DNA of 10,044 nucleotides. It comes from JBHEPS01 sp046261635. Its GTDB lineage: Bacteria; Acidobacteriota; Thermoanaerobaculia; Gp7-AA8. Both the position numbers and the translations under genes were made by a program. Of this stretch, positions 1 to 5,764 are shown in pieces (the stretch's first letter is position 1; every line of letters starts with the position of its first letter). Where the stretch lies: NCBI GenBank assembly GCA_046261635.1, contig JBHEOL010000252.1:1-10044 (forward strand), read 5' to 3'. The notes under the pieces are model-generated. The model searched no databases. It was not told the DNA's origin and saw nothing but the letters and a program-made list of their open reading frames with translations.

Positions 1-131
1 CCCAAAAAGGGAGCGGAGCGGCCGGCAAAGGCGAAACGGGGGAAATCGAGTTCAGCAACCCTTCCGTCGCTGCCGCCTTCAAGCGCGCCGTCAAGAAGTA
101 TCCTTCCGCTCTCAAGCGGTTATCCGACTGA
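1..131 (+). CDS. 3' end of an unrecognised gene, possibly the antitoxin partner of the decayed doc
   Basis: A frame entering at the left edge (codons from base 3) stays open to a TGA at 129-131 and gives about 42 C-terminal residues. They begin with a Gly/Lys-rich stretch, continue EIEFSNPSVAAAF, and end in a basic helix-like segment closing ALKRLSD. The next coding remnant, a Doc-type toxin, begins immediately at the stop. In doc-type toxin-antitoxin operons a small antitoxin gene usually sits directly upstream and overlaps or abuts the toxin, so an antitoxin is a reasonable guess. The visible tail has no domain I recognise, and a different gene is equally possible. The start lies outside the window. 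Confidence 0.45.
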   Translation, partial: QKGSGAAGKGETGEIEFSNPSVAAAFKRAVKKYPSALKRLSD

Positions 132-564
132 GAAAAAGCTCGAGGTCGCTTACATCAGCGGCCAGGATCTGGTCGAGCTGCACAAAGCGATCTCGTCCGA
201 GTTTGGAGGCCGCAACGCGCAGCCTGGAGTGGTCGAATCTCCGTTCGGTCTTCAGAACGCGGTCGAGCGTCCCCGGACGACGGTTTTCGGCCGCGACGCC
301 TACCCGGAGTTCTAAGAGAAAGCGGCGGCATTCTTTTTCGCGCTGCTGCAGAACCTCCCGTTCCAGACGGGAAACCGCCGTGTCGCGCTGGCCGCTCTTC
401 TCGCGTTCTGCGAACTGAACGAGCGATCGATCGACGCGCGCGTTCTGGACGAGAAATCCTTCGAGCACCTCGTCAAGAAGGCGGCGACCCATCGCGAGCA
501 TGGAGTTCCCCCGGAGGAGGTCTTCCAGGAGATCCGGACCGTGATGCAGCGGGCCATCGTCTGA
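130..564 (+). pseudogene. Decayed Doc/Fic-family (death-on-curing) toxin gene
   Basis: Frame 1 reads as a Doc-like protein: YISGQDLVELHKAI, then PGVVESPFGLQNAVERP, then YPEF, an in-frame TAA at 313-315, and then EKAAAFFFALLQN, LPFQTGNRRVALAAL and LAFCELNE through to a TGA at 562-564. Order and spacing match the Doc branch of the Fic fold, which AMPylates or phosphorylates targets through an HxFx(D/N)(A/G)NKR loop. Three defects are visible. There is no ATG, GTG or TTG in frame before the conserved N-terminus. The TAA falls where the family usually has an aromatic residue before EKAA. The catalytic His of the loop is Leu (CTC, one base from CAC). The frame is otherwise intact on both sides of the stop, so decay looks recent, or the stop may be a sequencing or assembly error. 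Toxin activity is unlikely. Family assignment is fairly sure; the exact 5' boundary is not. Confidence 0.75.
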
Positions 565-590
565 GCTTCACGACGCTCCCATCCTCCATA

Positions 591-617
591 AGCGGCGCCT
601 TCCGGCGCCGCTTTTTT
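591..617 (+). terminator. Rho-independent terminator after the doc remnant
   Basis: A perfect 9-bp stem, AGCGGCGCC (591-599) against GGCGCCGCT (604-612), has a TTCC loop and is followed directly by a run of T (613-617). It lies 26 bp after the toxin remnant's stop and before the hemerythrin gene, so it separates the two transcription units. Confidence 0.85.
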
Positions 618-631
618 CGTTTCTGGGGATC

Positions 632-647
632 TGGCACTGCCTTTGAT
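632..647 (+). promoter_or_regulatory. Possible sigma-54-type promoter for the hemerythrin gene
   Basis: TGGCAC (632-637), a 5-bp spacer and TTGAT (643-647) match the -24/-12 layout TGGCAC-N5-TTGCW, except that the -12 GC reads GA. A start about 12 bp downstream (near 658) would leave a short leader carrying the GGAGG Shine-Dalgarno at 659-663. The position between a terminator and a gene start fits a promoter, but the -12 mismatch and the lack of a visible activator site keep this tentative. Confidence 0.3.
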
Positions 648-672
648 TCTGTCAGGTCGGAGGAAATGTGAA

Positions 673-1146
673 ATGGCGAAACAGACCGATGCAATCGCGC
701 TACTCAAGGAAGACCACAAGCGCGTCAAGGAGCTCCTGAAAAAGCTGGATGAAACGACCGAGCGGGGCGTGGCCACGCGGCAGAAACTGCTCGGCCAGAT
801 CGAAATGGAAGTGAAGGTGCACACGACCATCGAGGAGGAGATCTTCTACCCTGCGTTCAAGAAGGCGGGTGAGAAAAAGGACGACGAGGAGATGTTCTAC
901 GAGGCGACCGAGGAGCATCACGTCGTCGATCTCGTTCTTCCGGAGCTGAAGAAGACCGATCCTTCCAGCCCGGTGTTCGGGGCGAAGGCGACGGTGCTGA
1001 AAGAGCTGATCGAGCACCACGCGGACGAGGAAGAGAAGGAGATGTTTCCGCGGGCGAGGAAGCTTCTCTCGAAGGACGAGCTGGTCGACCTCGGGGCTCG
1101 CATGGAAAAGAGGAAAAAGGCGTTGAGCGGGAAAGGAAAGCGCTGA
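673..1146 (+). CDS. Hemerythrin/HHE cation-binding domain protein
   Basis: This 157-residue, probably cytoplasmic, all-helical protein has the hemerythrin (HHE) pattern of iron-ligand His and Glu residues: H15 in KEDHKRV, H50 and E54 in HTTIEEE, H82/H83 in EEHHVVD, H115/H116 in IEHHADEEE, and E120. The family binds a non-haem di-iron centre and is used for O2 or NO sensing or storage, or iron-stress defence; the exact role cannot be read here. The C-terminus is strongly basic (KRKKALSGKGKR). The ATG at 673 was chosen over an in-frame TTG at 643 because GGAGG at 659-663 sits 9 nt before it and the HHE domain starts about ten residues later. The gene stands alone between a terminator and the convergent hairpin at 1175-1200. 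Length is normal for a single-domain member. Confidence 0.92.
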   Translation: MAKQTDAIALLKEDHKRVKELLKKLDETTERGVATRQKLLGQIEMEVKVHTTIEEEIFYPAFKKAGEKKDDEEMFYEATEEHHVVDLVLPELKKTDPSSPVFGAKATVLKELIEHHADEEEKEMFPRARKLLSKDELVDLGARMEKRKKALSGKGKR

Positions 1147-1174
1147 CTCGCTGACGATCCCGAACGTGGAATCC

Positions 1175-1200
1175 GAAGGGCGGCCGCGAGGCCGCCCTTC
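1175..1200. terminator. Symmetric hairpin at the convergent gene junction
   Basis: A perfect 11-bp stem, GAAGGGCGGCC (1175-1185) against GGCCGCCCTTC (1190-1200), has a GCGA loop. It lies 28 bp after the hemerythrin stop and 15 bp past the stop of the convergent zinc-ribbon gene. The stem ends in TTC on either strand, but there is no long T run beyond it. It probably ends or stabilises transcripts from both sides. Confidence 0.65.
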
Positions 1201-1215
1201 GTGTTGGGCTCTGGC

Positions 1216-1674
1216 TCAGCGAGGCGTGGTGCGCCGTTCCGCGGTCGGATCCTGCGCAACACCGCGGCGGTGAAGCTCGGCGTTGATCCGGCCGAGGAGA
1301 ATCCGCGATACGCGGATGTCGTGGCCGAGATCGATCAGCAGGACCGCGAGGTCACCCGCAGCCCAGAGCATTCCCGCGAGAACGAGGAAGCGGGTCGCCT
1401 CACCGATGAGCGTGATGATCGAGGCCGTCCCCTGCGTCATCAGCCCGGTGACGGCTTCGCCGATGAGCATGAGCACCATCAGCGCTGCCAGAAGCTTGAA
1501 CAGCTTGGCGATGTATCGCAGCGTCACGTACGGCTCGAGGTCCGTGGTTCGGATCTCATGCTCCGATCCGCGCGGATCGCTCCCGGGCGGGGGCGCGCCG
1601 CATGCCTCGCAAACCTCGTGCTCGCTCGTACGTTCAGTTCCGCAGTCAGAACATCGGAATTCTTCTGTTGCCAC
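1216..1674 (-). CDS. Two-TM membrane protein with an N-terminal zinc ribbon
   Basis: The 152-residue protein opens with a four-cysteine zinc-ribbon pattern, CSDCG (C8, C11) and CEACG (C22, C25). A short linker follows, then two hydrophobic segments, about residues 58-78 (LFKLLAALMVLMLIGEAV) and 86-116 (IITLIGEATRFLVLAGMLWA and on), then a polar basic C-terminus. It is probably an inner-membrane protein with the ribbon in the cytoplasm. I do not recognise a named family, and no function can be assigned. The GTG start (complement of 1672-1674) is supported by AGGAGG (complement of 1684-1689) at ideal spacing. It may be cotranscribed with the M15 gene 122 bp upstream, although a 10-bp direct repeat in that gap could mark separate control. 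Confidence 0.8.
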   Translation of the reverse strand: MATEEFRCSDCGTERTSEHEVCEACGAPPPGSDPRGSEHEIRTTDLEPYVTLRYIAKLFKLLAALMVLMLIGEAVTGLMTQGTASIITLIGEATRFLVLAGMLWAAGDLAVLLIDLGHDIRVSRILLGRINAELHRRGVAQDPTAERRTTPR

Positions 1675-1683
1675 TACTCTTTA

Positions 1684-1689
1684 CCTCCT
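1684..1689 (-). promoter_or_regulatory. Shine-Dalgarno fixing a GTG start
   Basis: AGGAGG on the - strand, 9 nt before the GTG at 1672-1674, decides the start of the zinc-ribbon membrane protein. No competing ATG lies nearby in frame. Confidence 0.75.
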
Positions 1690-1692
1690 GAC

Positions 1693-1751
1693 CGGCTGAT
1701 CGAATGCCGTTTGTACCTCGCCTGGCGCCGCATATGCCCCACGGCTGATCG
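1693..1751. repeat. 10-bp direct repeat in the gap before the zinc-ribbon gene
   Basis: CGGCTGATCG occurs at 1693-1702 and again at 1742-1751, 49 bp apart start to start, within the spacer between the anchored M15 gene and the zinc-ribbon gene. It could be a regulator site or chance. No recognisable -35/-10 pair accompanies it. Confidence 0.3.
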
Positions 1752-1796
1752 TCCTGCTCCAAAGAGAATCGAAGCCCTTCGGGGTGGCTGCCTGAC

Positions 1797-2954
1797 TCAT
1801 CCACTGCCGCTTCCGCGCCAGCGGGCGCGGGTCCCTCTCACATCGACATGGACGAACGGTCCATGTCCGCAGCACGTCGGGTAGATGCCGATTCCTCCCA
1901 CCAGACTCGGGTGTTTCCGCTCCACCCGCTCGGCGGCTTCGGCCATCATCTCCACGTCGCGGGTGTCGACTTTTCTGTCCCCGTTCACGTCGTCGGTCCA
2001 GAAGTCTTCGTCGTTGTCGAGGAAGACGTCCACACCGTCGCCGTACATGTGGCGGCTCAGATTGGCGCGTCCGCTCGTGTCGCCTCCGCCCGCGTTGTAC
2101 GCCGGCGTCCGAAAGCCGCTCATGACCGTCATGTGGCGGACGTCCACGCCCATCTCCTGCAGTTCGACGATCATCAGCTCGAGCTTGTCGAGCACCTTCG
2201 GATCCAGCAGCAGGTACTTCGGCCAGACGTCCGACTGGTCTTTGGTCAGGAACTGACCGAGCGTGAAGTGCTTCGAGACGTGTAAGTCCCGGTTCTCCTG
2301 AGTGACCTGGATGAATCCTCGTGGCGGAGCGTAGGAGGCCGAGCGAGGCGTTCCGCCGTCTTCCCACGGCCAGCTTCCGAGCCGGTACGTTCCGATTCGT
2401 CCCTTCTGCTTCTCGTTCGCGGGAACGAGAGTGACGAGATTCAGTTTCTCGAGCGGTCGGGTCGACCGGCGGTACTCGATGGCGAGGGGATGAATGCCCG
2501 GTGTCGCCGGGTGCGTCAGATCCGCCGCGGGACGGCCGCCGATCAGGAAATTCAGTCCGGGATTCCCCGGAGCAACCCGTTCGCCCGGAAGCCCGATCGC
2601 GGCATACAGGGAGCCGCTCACTCCCCGGATCGGATTCGAATATCGAGTGATGGCATCGTTCAGGAACGAGGGTGTGATTTCTCCCGGCGACGAGAGGGCC
2701 GAGCCGATTCTCCCGAGGAGCGGCCTCTGTCCGGGAACCTCCGCACTGAGGCCCCGGCTGGCGAGCTCGGCGGATTCGATCTCGCCCGGTCCGAGCGTGT
2801 AGGTCTGCAAGATCGCCCAGCTCCATCCGACCCCGAGCAGGAGGACGATCGCCGCGGCCACCCAGGGGAATCCTTGCTCCTGCCGGCGATTGAGACCGGA
2901 GGATTTCCATCTCTGGCGGTTCTTGTGCGGAGGGAGGAGGGCTTCAGTACTCAT
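1797..2954 (-). CDS. Membrane-anchored M15-type zinc peptidase with dockerin-like Ca loop
   Basis: This 385-residue protein has a polar N-terminus, one signal-anchor helix at about residues 29-50 (FPWVAAAIVLLLGVGWSWA), a long unassigned middle region (about 55-225), and a C-terminal peptidase M15A-like domain (about 228-380). The domain starts HFTLGQFLTKDQ, contains VMSGFRTPAYN, and shows the zinc ligands H302 and D309 (SRHMYGDGVDVF, H-x6-D) and H369 (FVHVDVRG). M15 enzymes cut D-amino-acid bonds of peptidoglycan stems; topology places this domain in the periplasm. Between the ligand pairs is DVNGDRKVDTRD (322-333), which matches a dockerin/EF-hand calcium loop (D-x-N-x-D-x3-D-x2-D), in a single copy. 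The ATG at 2954 has no strong Shine-Dalgarno. A heptad-repeat hairpin separates the gene from the VWA gene upstream. Fold assignment is fairly sure; substrate is inferred. Confidence 0.82.
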   Translation of the reverse strand: MSTEALLPPHKNRQRWKSSGLNRRQEQGFPWVAAAIVLLLGVGWSWAILQTYTLGPGEIESAELASRGLSAEVPGQRPLLGRIGSALSSPGEITPSFLNDAITRYSNPIRGVSGSLYAAIGLPGERVAPGNPGLNFLIGGRPAADLTHPATPGIHPLAIEYRRSTRPLEKLNLVTLVPANEKQKGRIGTYRLGSWPWEDGGTPRSASYAPPRGFIQVTQENRDLHVSKHFTLGQFLTKDQSDVWPKYLLLDPKVLDKLELMIVELQEMGVDVRHMTVMSGFRTPAYNAGGGDTSGRANLSRHMYGDGVDVFLDNDEDFWTDDVNGDRKVDTRDVEMMAEAAERVERKHPSLVGGIGIYPTCCGHGPFVHVDVRGTRARWRGSGSG

Positions 2955-2963
2955 GGGCTCGAG

Positions 2964-2977
2964 CGTGAAACTTCACG
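2964..2977. repeat. Small palindrome upstream of the anchored M15 gene
   Basis: CGTGAA-AC-TTCACG is a 6-bp inverted repeat with a 2-bp centre, 10 bp before the ATG, where the ribosome binding site would be expected. It could be an operator or could mask initiation. Its short length also allows chance. Confidence 0.25.
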
Positions 2978-2994
2978 TCGCGTGCCGGAAGGGA

Positions 2995-3103
2995 GGGGCT
3001 AGGGGCTAGGGACTAGGGGCTAGGGAAATACAGGAGCAAGAGCCAGCATCGAGATGGGCCGTTGCTGTTGCTGTTCCCTAGCCCCTAGCCCCCAGTCCCT
3101 GCC
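2995..3103. repeat. GGGGCTA-heptad inverted repeat (MITE-like or terminator element)
   Basis: The left arm is a tandem of heptads: GGGGCTA at 2995-3001 and 3002-3008, GGGACTA at 3009-3015, GGGGCTA at 3016-3022, then GGGAA. The right arm at 3074-3103 is the complementary series, beginning TTCCCTAGCCCCTAGCCCC and ending CAGTCCCTGCC. The arms pair imperfectly over about 30 bp around a roughly 47-bp centre that carries a TTGCTG repeat. The element fills the space between the stop of the VWA gene (3105) and the M15 gene, both on the - strand. It can form a long RNA hairpin. It resembles a dispersed non-coding repeat rather than a simple terminator, since no T run follows. Confidence 0.7.
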
Positions 3104-3104
3104 T

Positions 3105-4508
3105 TCAAGGAAAATAGCCGCGGGGGACCCGAAGATTCAGCTTCCTCGAGCTCTGGACGGCGAGCGGGTGCCAGATATCGGCGCCGGTCGACTCGGTCCG
3201 GAAGACGACGATGTACTGCTGCTGAAGCTCGCTGGCGATGGAGCGGTAGACGGCGGGCAGCTCCGAGGGGTCGCTGATGACGAAGTAGCTTGCTCCGGAC
3301 TCCCGGGCGATCTCGGCGAACCGTCTGGCCTCCATCAGGCCGAGGCCAAAACGCATGAAGCGGGACAGCCAGCGATTCTTGACGATCGGATAGATCGGAA
3401 CGCCCGAGTAACGCGCGTAATGGACGAGGTGATCGAGCTCGAACTCGCCGCCGAAGTTCATTCCGTCGGAGAGGACGACGAGGGCCTTTCGGCCGGGCAT
3501 CTTCTGCAGTTCGTACAGCATCTGGATGACCGCGTCATAGAGATGCGTCTGGCCGCGCGGCTCGAGCTTGCCGATGGCCTTGTCGACGAGAGTCAGATCG
3601 CTGGTGAAGCCCGTGAGCCAGAAAACGCGCTGGTGAAACGCAACGACCGCGATGCGATCGTTCTGGCGGACGATCGAACGGGCGAACTCCCGCGCTGCCT
3701 GCTGGATCACCGGAAGCTCGTTCAGCATGCTCTCCGAAGTATCGACGAGCATGATGACGTTCAGGGGCTGGTCCTGGGCGGGGACCAGCGAGTCGATTTC
3801 CCTCTCGTGACCCGAGTCGATCAGGGTGATGTCGTCCCTGGTCAGATTCCCGCGGTCCTTTCCGAAGACCGAGAGAGGGATGTGCTTGACGACGACTTCG
3901 ATGTCCTCGTGGACAGCGTCGCCCCAGAAGGCGACGGAGTTCGCTTCGAGTGAGCCGCGGGCGCGGGCCACTGCGCGAGCATATCGGGCCTCCGAATTCT
4001 CCGCCGCGTCGAACGAGATCGAGTACGGGTCCGTGAGATCGGTTCCGATCAGTGTTTCCTCGACGTAGAAGTCGATGCCGAGAATCGGGATGTTTCGCGG
4101 AGCGAGGACGCTCGCGAACATGGTCACGGAGCCTTCCTCGGGCAGAGCCTTCGGCAGCTCGAGCCGCACGCGGAACGGGGGTTGCGGGTCGTTGACGGTC
4201 ATCTCATCCTGGCCGACGACCCGACCCGTGGAATCCAGCCCGATCGCGCGCACGCGGAGACGCCGGATGTATTTTCCGATTGCGACGTTGAATGTCACGT
4301 TGCGGCCGGAGGCCGTCGCGAACGGAACGCCATTCACGCGCAGCTCGATTTGTTCGACCGACTCGCCTGCCGCAACTGGCACCGAGAGAGTGCCCCACAC
4401 CAGGCCCCGAGGCTTCTGTGTGATCTGAACCGAATGCCCGCCGGCCACCAGGGGCACAGCGAGAAGAAGCAGAAGAGTGAGCGCGCGGAGGGCGCGGGCG
4501 ATGGGCAT
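3105..4508 (-). CDS. Secreted VWA-domain protein (VWFA-related Acidobacterial type)
   Basis: This 467-residue exported protein has a signal peptide (MPIARALRALTLLLLLAVPL, cleavage near residue 22-26), beta-rich Ig-like regions at about 27-240, and a von Willebrand A domain at about 248-435. The metal-ion adhesion site is complete: D256-T-S258-E-S260 in MLVDTSESM, T321 in RGQTHLYD and D348 in VVLSDGMN. The run-up NLTRDDITLIDSGHEREIDS is typical of the VWFA-related family abundant in Acidobacteria, probably involved in surface protein contacts. The ATG at 4508 was chosen over an upstream in-frame start near 4637 because it begins a perfect signal peptide and follows GAGGCAGGTG. The upstream extension overlaps the small proline-rich ORF. 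The protein ends at residue 467 with no membrane anchor, so it is periplasmic or released. The partner is unknown. Confidence 0.9.
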   Translation of the reverse strand: MPIARALRALTLLLLLAVPLVAGGHSVQITQKPRGLVWGTLSVPVAAGESVEQIELRVNGVPFATASGRNVTFNVAIGKYIRRLRVRAIGLDSTGRVVGQDEMTVNDPQPPFRVRLELPKALPEEGSVTMFASVLAPRNIPILGIDFYVEETLIGTDLTDPYSISFDAAENSEARYARAVARARGSLEANSVAFWGDAVHEDIEVVVKHIPLSVFGKDRGNLTRDDITLIDSGHEREIDSLVPAQDQPLNVIMLVDTSESMLNELPVIQQAAREFARSIVRQNDRIAVVAFHQRVFWLTGFTSDLTLVDKAIGKLEPRGQTHLYDAVIQMLYELQKMPGRKALVVLSDGMNFGGEFELDHLVHYARYSGVPIYPIVKNRWLSRFMRFGLGLMEARRFAEIARESGASYFVISDPSELPAVYRSIASELQQQYIVVFRTESTGADIWHPLAVQSSRKLNLRVPRGYFP

Positions 4509-4596
4509 CACCTGCCTCGAACAGGGCCGAAAAGGCCGAAATTCGATTTCCGGGCTGATCGAAGCCAAACGTCCACAGAGAAGTTGCGGAGATGCG
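4509..4596. other. Short spacer between VWA gene and proline-rich ORF
   Basis: This stretch holds the weak Shine-Dalgarno of the VWA gene and a small GGCC-GAAAA-GGCC inverted repeat, with no convincing terminator or promoter. On the - strand, TTGGCT followed after 17 bp by CGAATT is a poor sigma-70-like pair. I see nothing else. Confidence 0.3.
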
Positions 4597-4740
4597 TCAG
4601 TCACCGGGCGCCGAGCAGGGTTCCGCCTGCCATCCACCCCCCCCTTGCGGGATCTTCTCCCGGCGCAACGCCTCCATCGGCGGATAGGGAGGAGAGAGAG
4701 GGAGCTCGAGCTCGGGCCGTTCCGGCGGCTTGGGCATCAT
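4597..4740 (-). CDS. Small proline-rich ORF with an 8-G homopolymer
   Basis: A 47-residue frame opens with ATG ATG (4735-4740) preceded by a strong AGGAGGT (complement of 4743-4749), only a few bases after the ligD-pol stop at 4754. It reads MMPKPPERPELELPLSPPYP, then PPMEALRREKIP, then GGGG and a short tail to a TGA at 4597. The ribosome binding site and the biased composition favour a real short protein. No family is recognised. The G8 run (complement of 4637-4644) encodes the Gly stretch. A one-base slip there would change the C-terminus, so the tail may be wrong through a sequencing or assembly indel, or may vary. Its place between ligD-pol and the VWA gene suggests cotranscription. A leader or spurious ORF remains possible. 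Confidence 0.45.
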   Translation of the reverse strand: MMPKPPERPELELPLSPPYPPMEALRREKIPQGGGGWQAEPCSAPGD

Positions 4741-4742
4741 GC

Positions 4743-4749
4743 GACCTCC
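4743..4749 (-). promoter_or_regulatory. Strong Shine-Dalgarno for the proline-rich small ORF
   Basis: AGGAGGT on the - strand lies 2-5 nt before the tandem ATG codons at 4735-4740 and just after the ligD-pol stop. It is the main reason for calling that small ORF. Confidence 0.6.
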
Positions 4750-4753
4750 TGGC

Positions 4754-5764
4754 TCACTTCTTTCGAGCACTCGGTTTCGGCGTTTTGTTCGGTGCAGCCG
4801 CACGCTTGCGGACTGCGGCCGGAGATTTCCGGATGGTGGTGCGGGCGAAGGTCTTCTCGAGATCGACGCGGCCGCGGCTCTGGAGAAGCGGCTTCCAGAG
4901 ATCGCCGGCGCTCACGATTCTGTCGCGGGCGTTGAAGAGGGTGAAGTCTGCGATTTCGACGCCGTTCTCCACCTCCTCCCACGTCACCGGCATCGAGACG
5001 CTCGCCTCCGGAGTCGGGCGCACGGAGTAGATCGAGGCGAGGGTCCTCCCCCAGGCGTTCTGGTTGTAGTCGACGAGCACTCGTCCATGTGGGCGGTTGA
5101 CCTTCCGGTACTCGGCCGTGACGAGCTTCGGGTACATCGATTCCATCTGAATCGCGACCGCCTTCGCGACGGTCCAGACTTCCTTCTGCAGCGGGCCACG
5201 GCGGATCGGGACATACATGTGGATGCCCTTCGACCCGCTCGTTTTTGCCGAAGAGCCGATCCCGAGCTCGCTGAGCAGATCGCGCAGGCGCAGGGCAGTC
5301 TCGCGCACTTCGGCGAAGCCGGAGCCAGGGCCGGGGTCGAGGTCGAAATGGAGGAAGTCGGGGCGATCCCAGTCGTCGCATCGCGCATACCAGGGATTGA
5401 GATCGATGCAGCCGAGATTGACGATCCAGAGCAGTGATGCGAGGTCGTTCACGATCGGGAAGTTGACCGGTCCGGCGTTGTGGGGAATGACGCACTGCTC
5501 GATCCACTCGGGGCTGTAGTCGGGCGTCCGCTTCATGTAGAAGAACTCTCCGGCCGCCCCATTCGGGTATCGCTTCATGACCATCGCGCGGTTGGCGAGA
5601 TGAGGGGCGAGCACGTCGGCCATGTCGGCGTAGTACTGCAGCAGGTCCCGCTTCGCGAGACCGAGGTTCTTCCAGAACGGTTTGTCGAGATTGGTCAGGG
5701 AGACGACCTTCCCGCCGATCTTCAGGTTGACGTCCCGCACGTGGGGAATCTCGATCCGCTTCAT
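4754..5764 (-). CDS. ligD: Stand-alone LigD polymerase domain (NHEJ primase-polymerase)
   Basis: This 336-residue cytoplasmic protein has the archaeo-eukaryotic-primase-type polymerase domain (PolDom) of bacterial LigD over residues 15-300. The catalytic pair is D141 and D143 in HFDLDPG, the nucleotide-binding block is TSGSKGIHMYVP (175-186), and the third acidic residue is probably D232 in VLVDYNQN. VSLTNLDKPFW and GEFFYMKRTP are usual N-terminal blocks. PolDom fills or extends DNA ends, preferring ribonucleotides, during Ku-dependent non-homologous end joining. The ATP-ligase and phosphoesterase domains of full LigD are absent, and no Ku gene is in view, so partners must be elsewhere if the pathway works. 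The last 30 residues are Lys/Arg/Ala/Pro-rich and probably disordered or DNA-binding. The ATG is preceded by GGAAGGAGAG and overlaps the stop of a small ORF as ATGA. Confidence 0.9.
   Translation of the reverse strand: MKRIEIPHVRDVNLKIGGKVVSLTNLDKPFWKNLGLAKRDLLQYYADMADVLAPHLANRAMVMKRYPNGAAGEFFYMKRTPDYSPEWIEQCVIPHNAGPVNFPIVNDLASLLWIVNLGCIDLNPWYARCDDWDRPDFLHFDLDPGPGSGFAEVRETALRLRDLLSELGIGSSAKTSGSKGIHMYVPIRRGPLQKEVWTVAKAVAIQMESMYPKLVTAEYRKVNRPHGRVLVDYNQNAWGRTLASIYSVRPTPEASVSMPVTWEEVENGVEIADFTLFNARDRIVSAGDLWKPLLQSRGRVDLEKTFARTTIRKSPAAVRKRAAAPNKTPKPSARKK

Noticed and set aside
1690..1796. Terminator after the anchored M15 gene (CGAA-GGGC-TTCG followed by ATTCTCTTT on the - strand)
   Set aside because: The stem is only 4 bp and the T run is interrupted, too weak to call.
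1681..2910. - strand frame overlapping the anchored M15 gene in another register
   Set aside because: Arg/Gly/Pro-rich out-of-frame product; the in-register frame carries the TM segment and the zinc ligands.
3054..3953. + strand open frame antisense to the VWA domain
   Set aside because: The opposite strand encodes an intact MIDAS and a signal peptide. The antisense product is Asp/Glu-rich without motifs, and its start lies within the heptad-repeat element.
4509..4637. N-terminal extension of the VWA protein from an ATG near 4637
   Set aside because: The extension is polar and precedes a perfect signal peptide that begins at 4508, and it overlaps the small proline-rich ORF.
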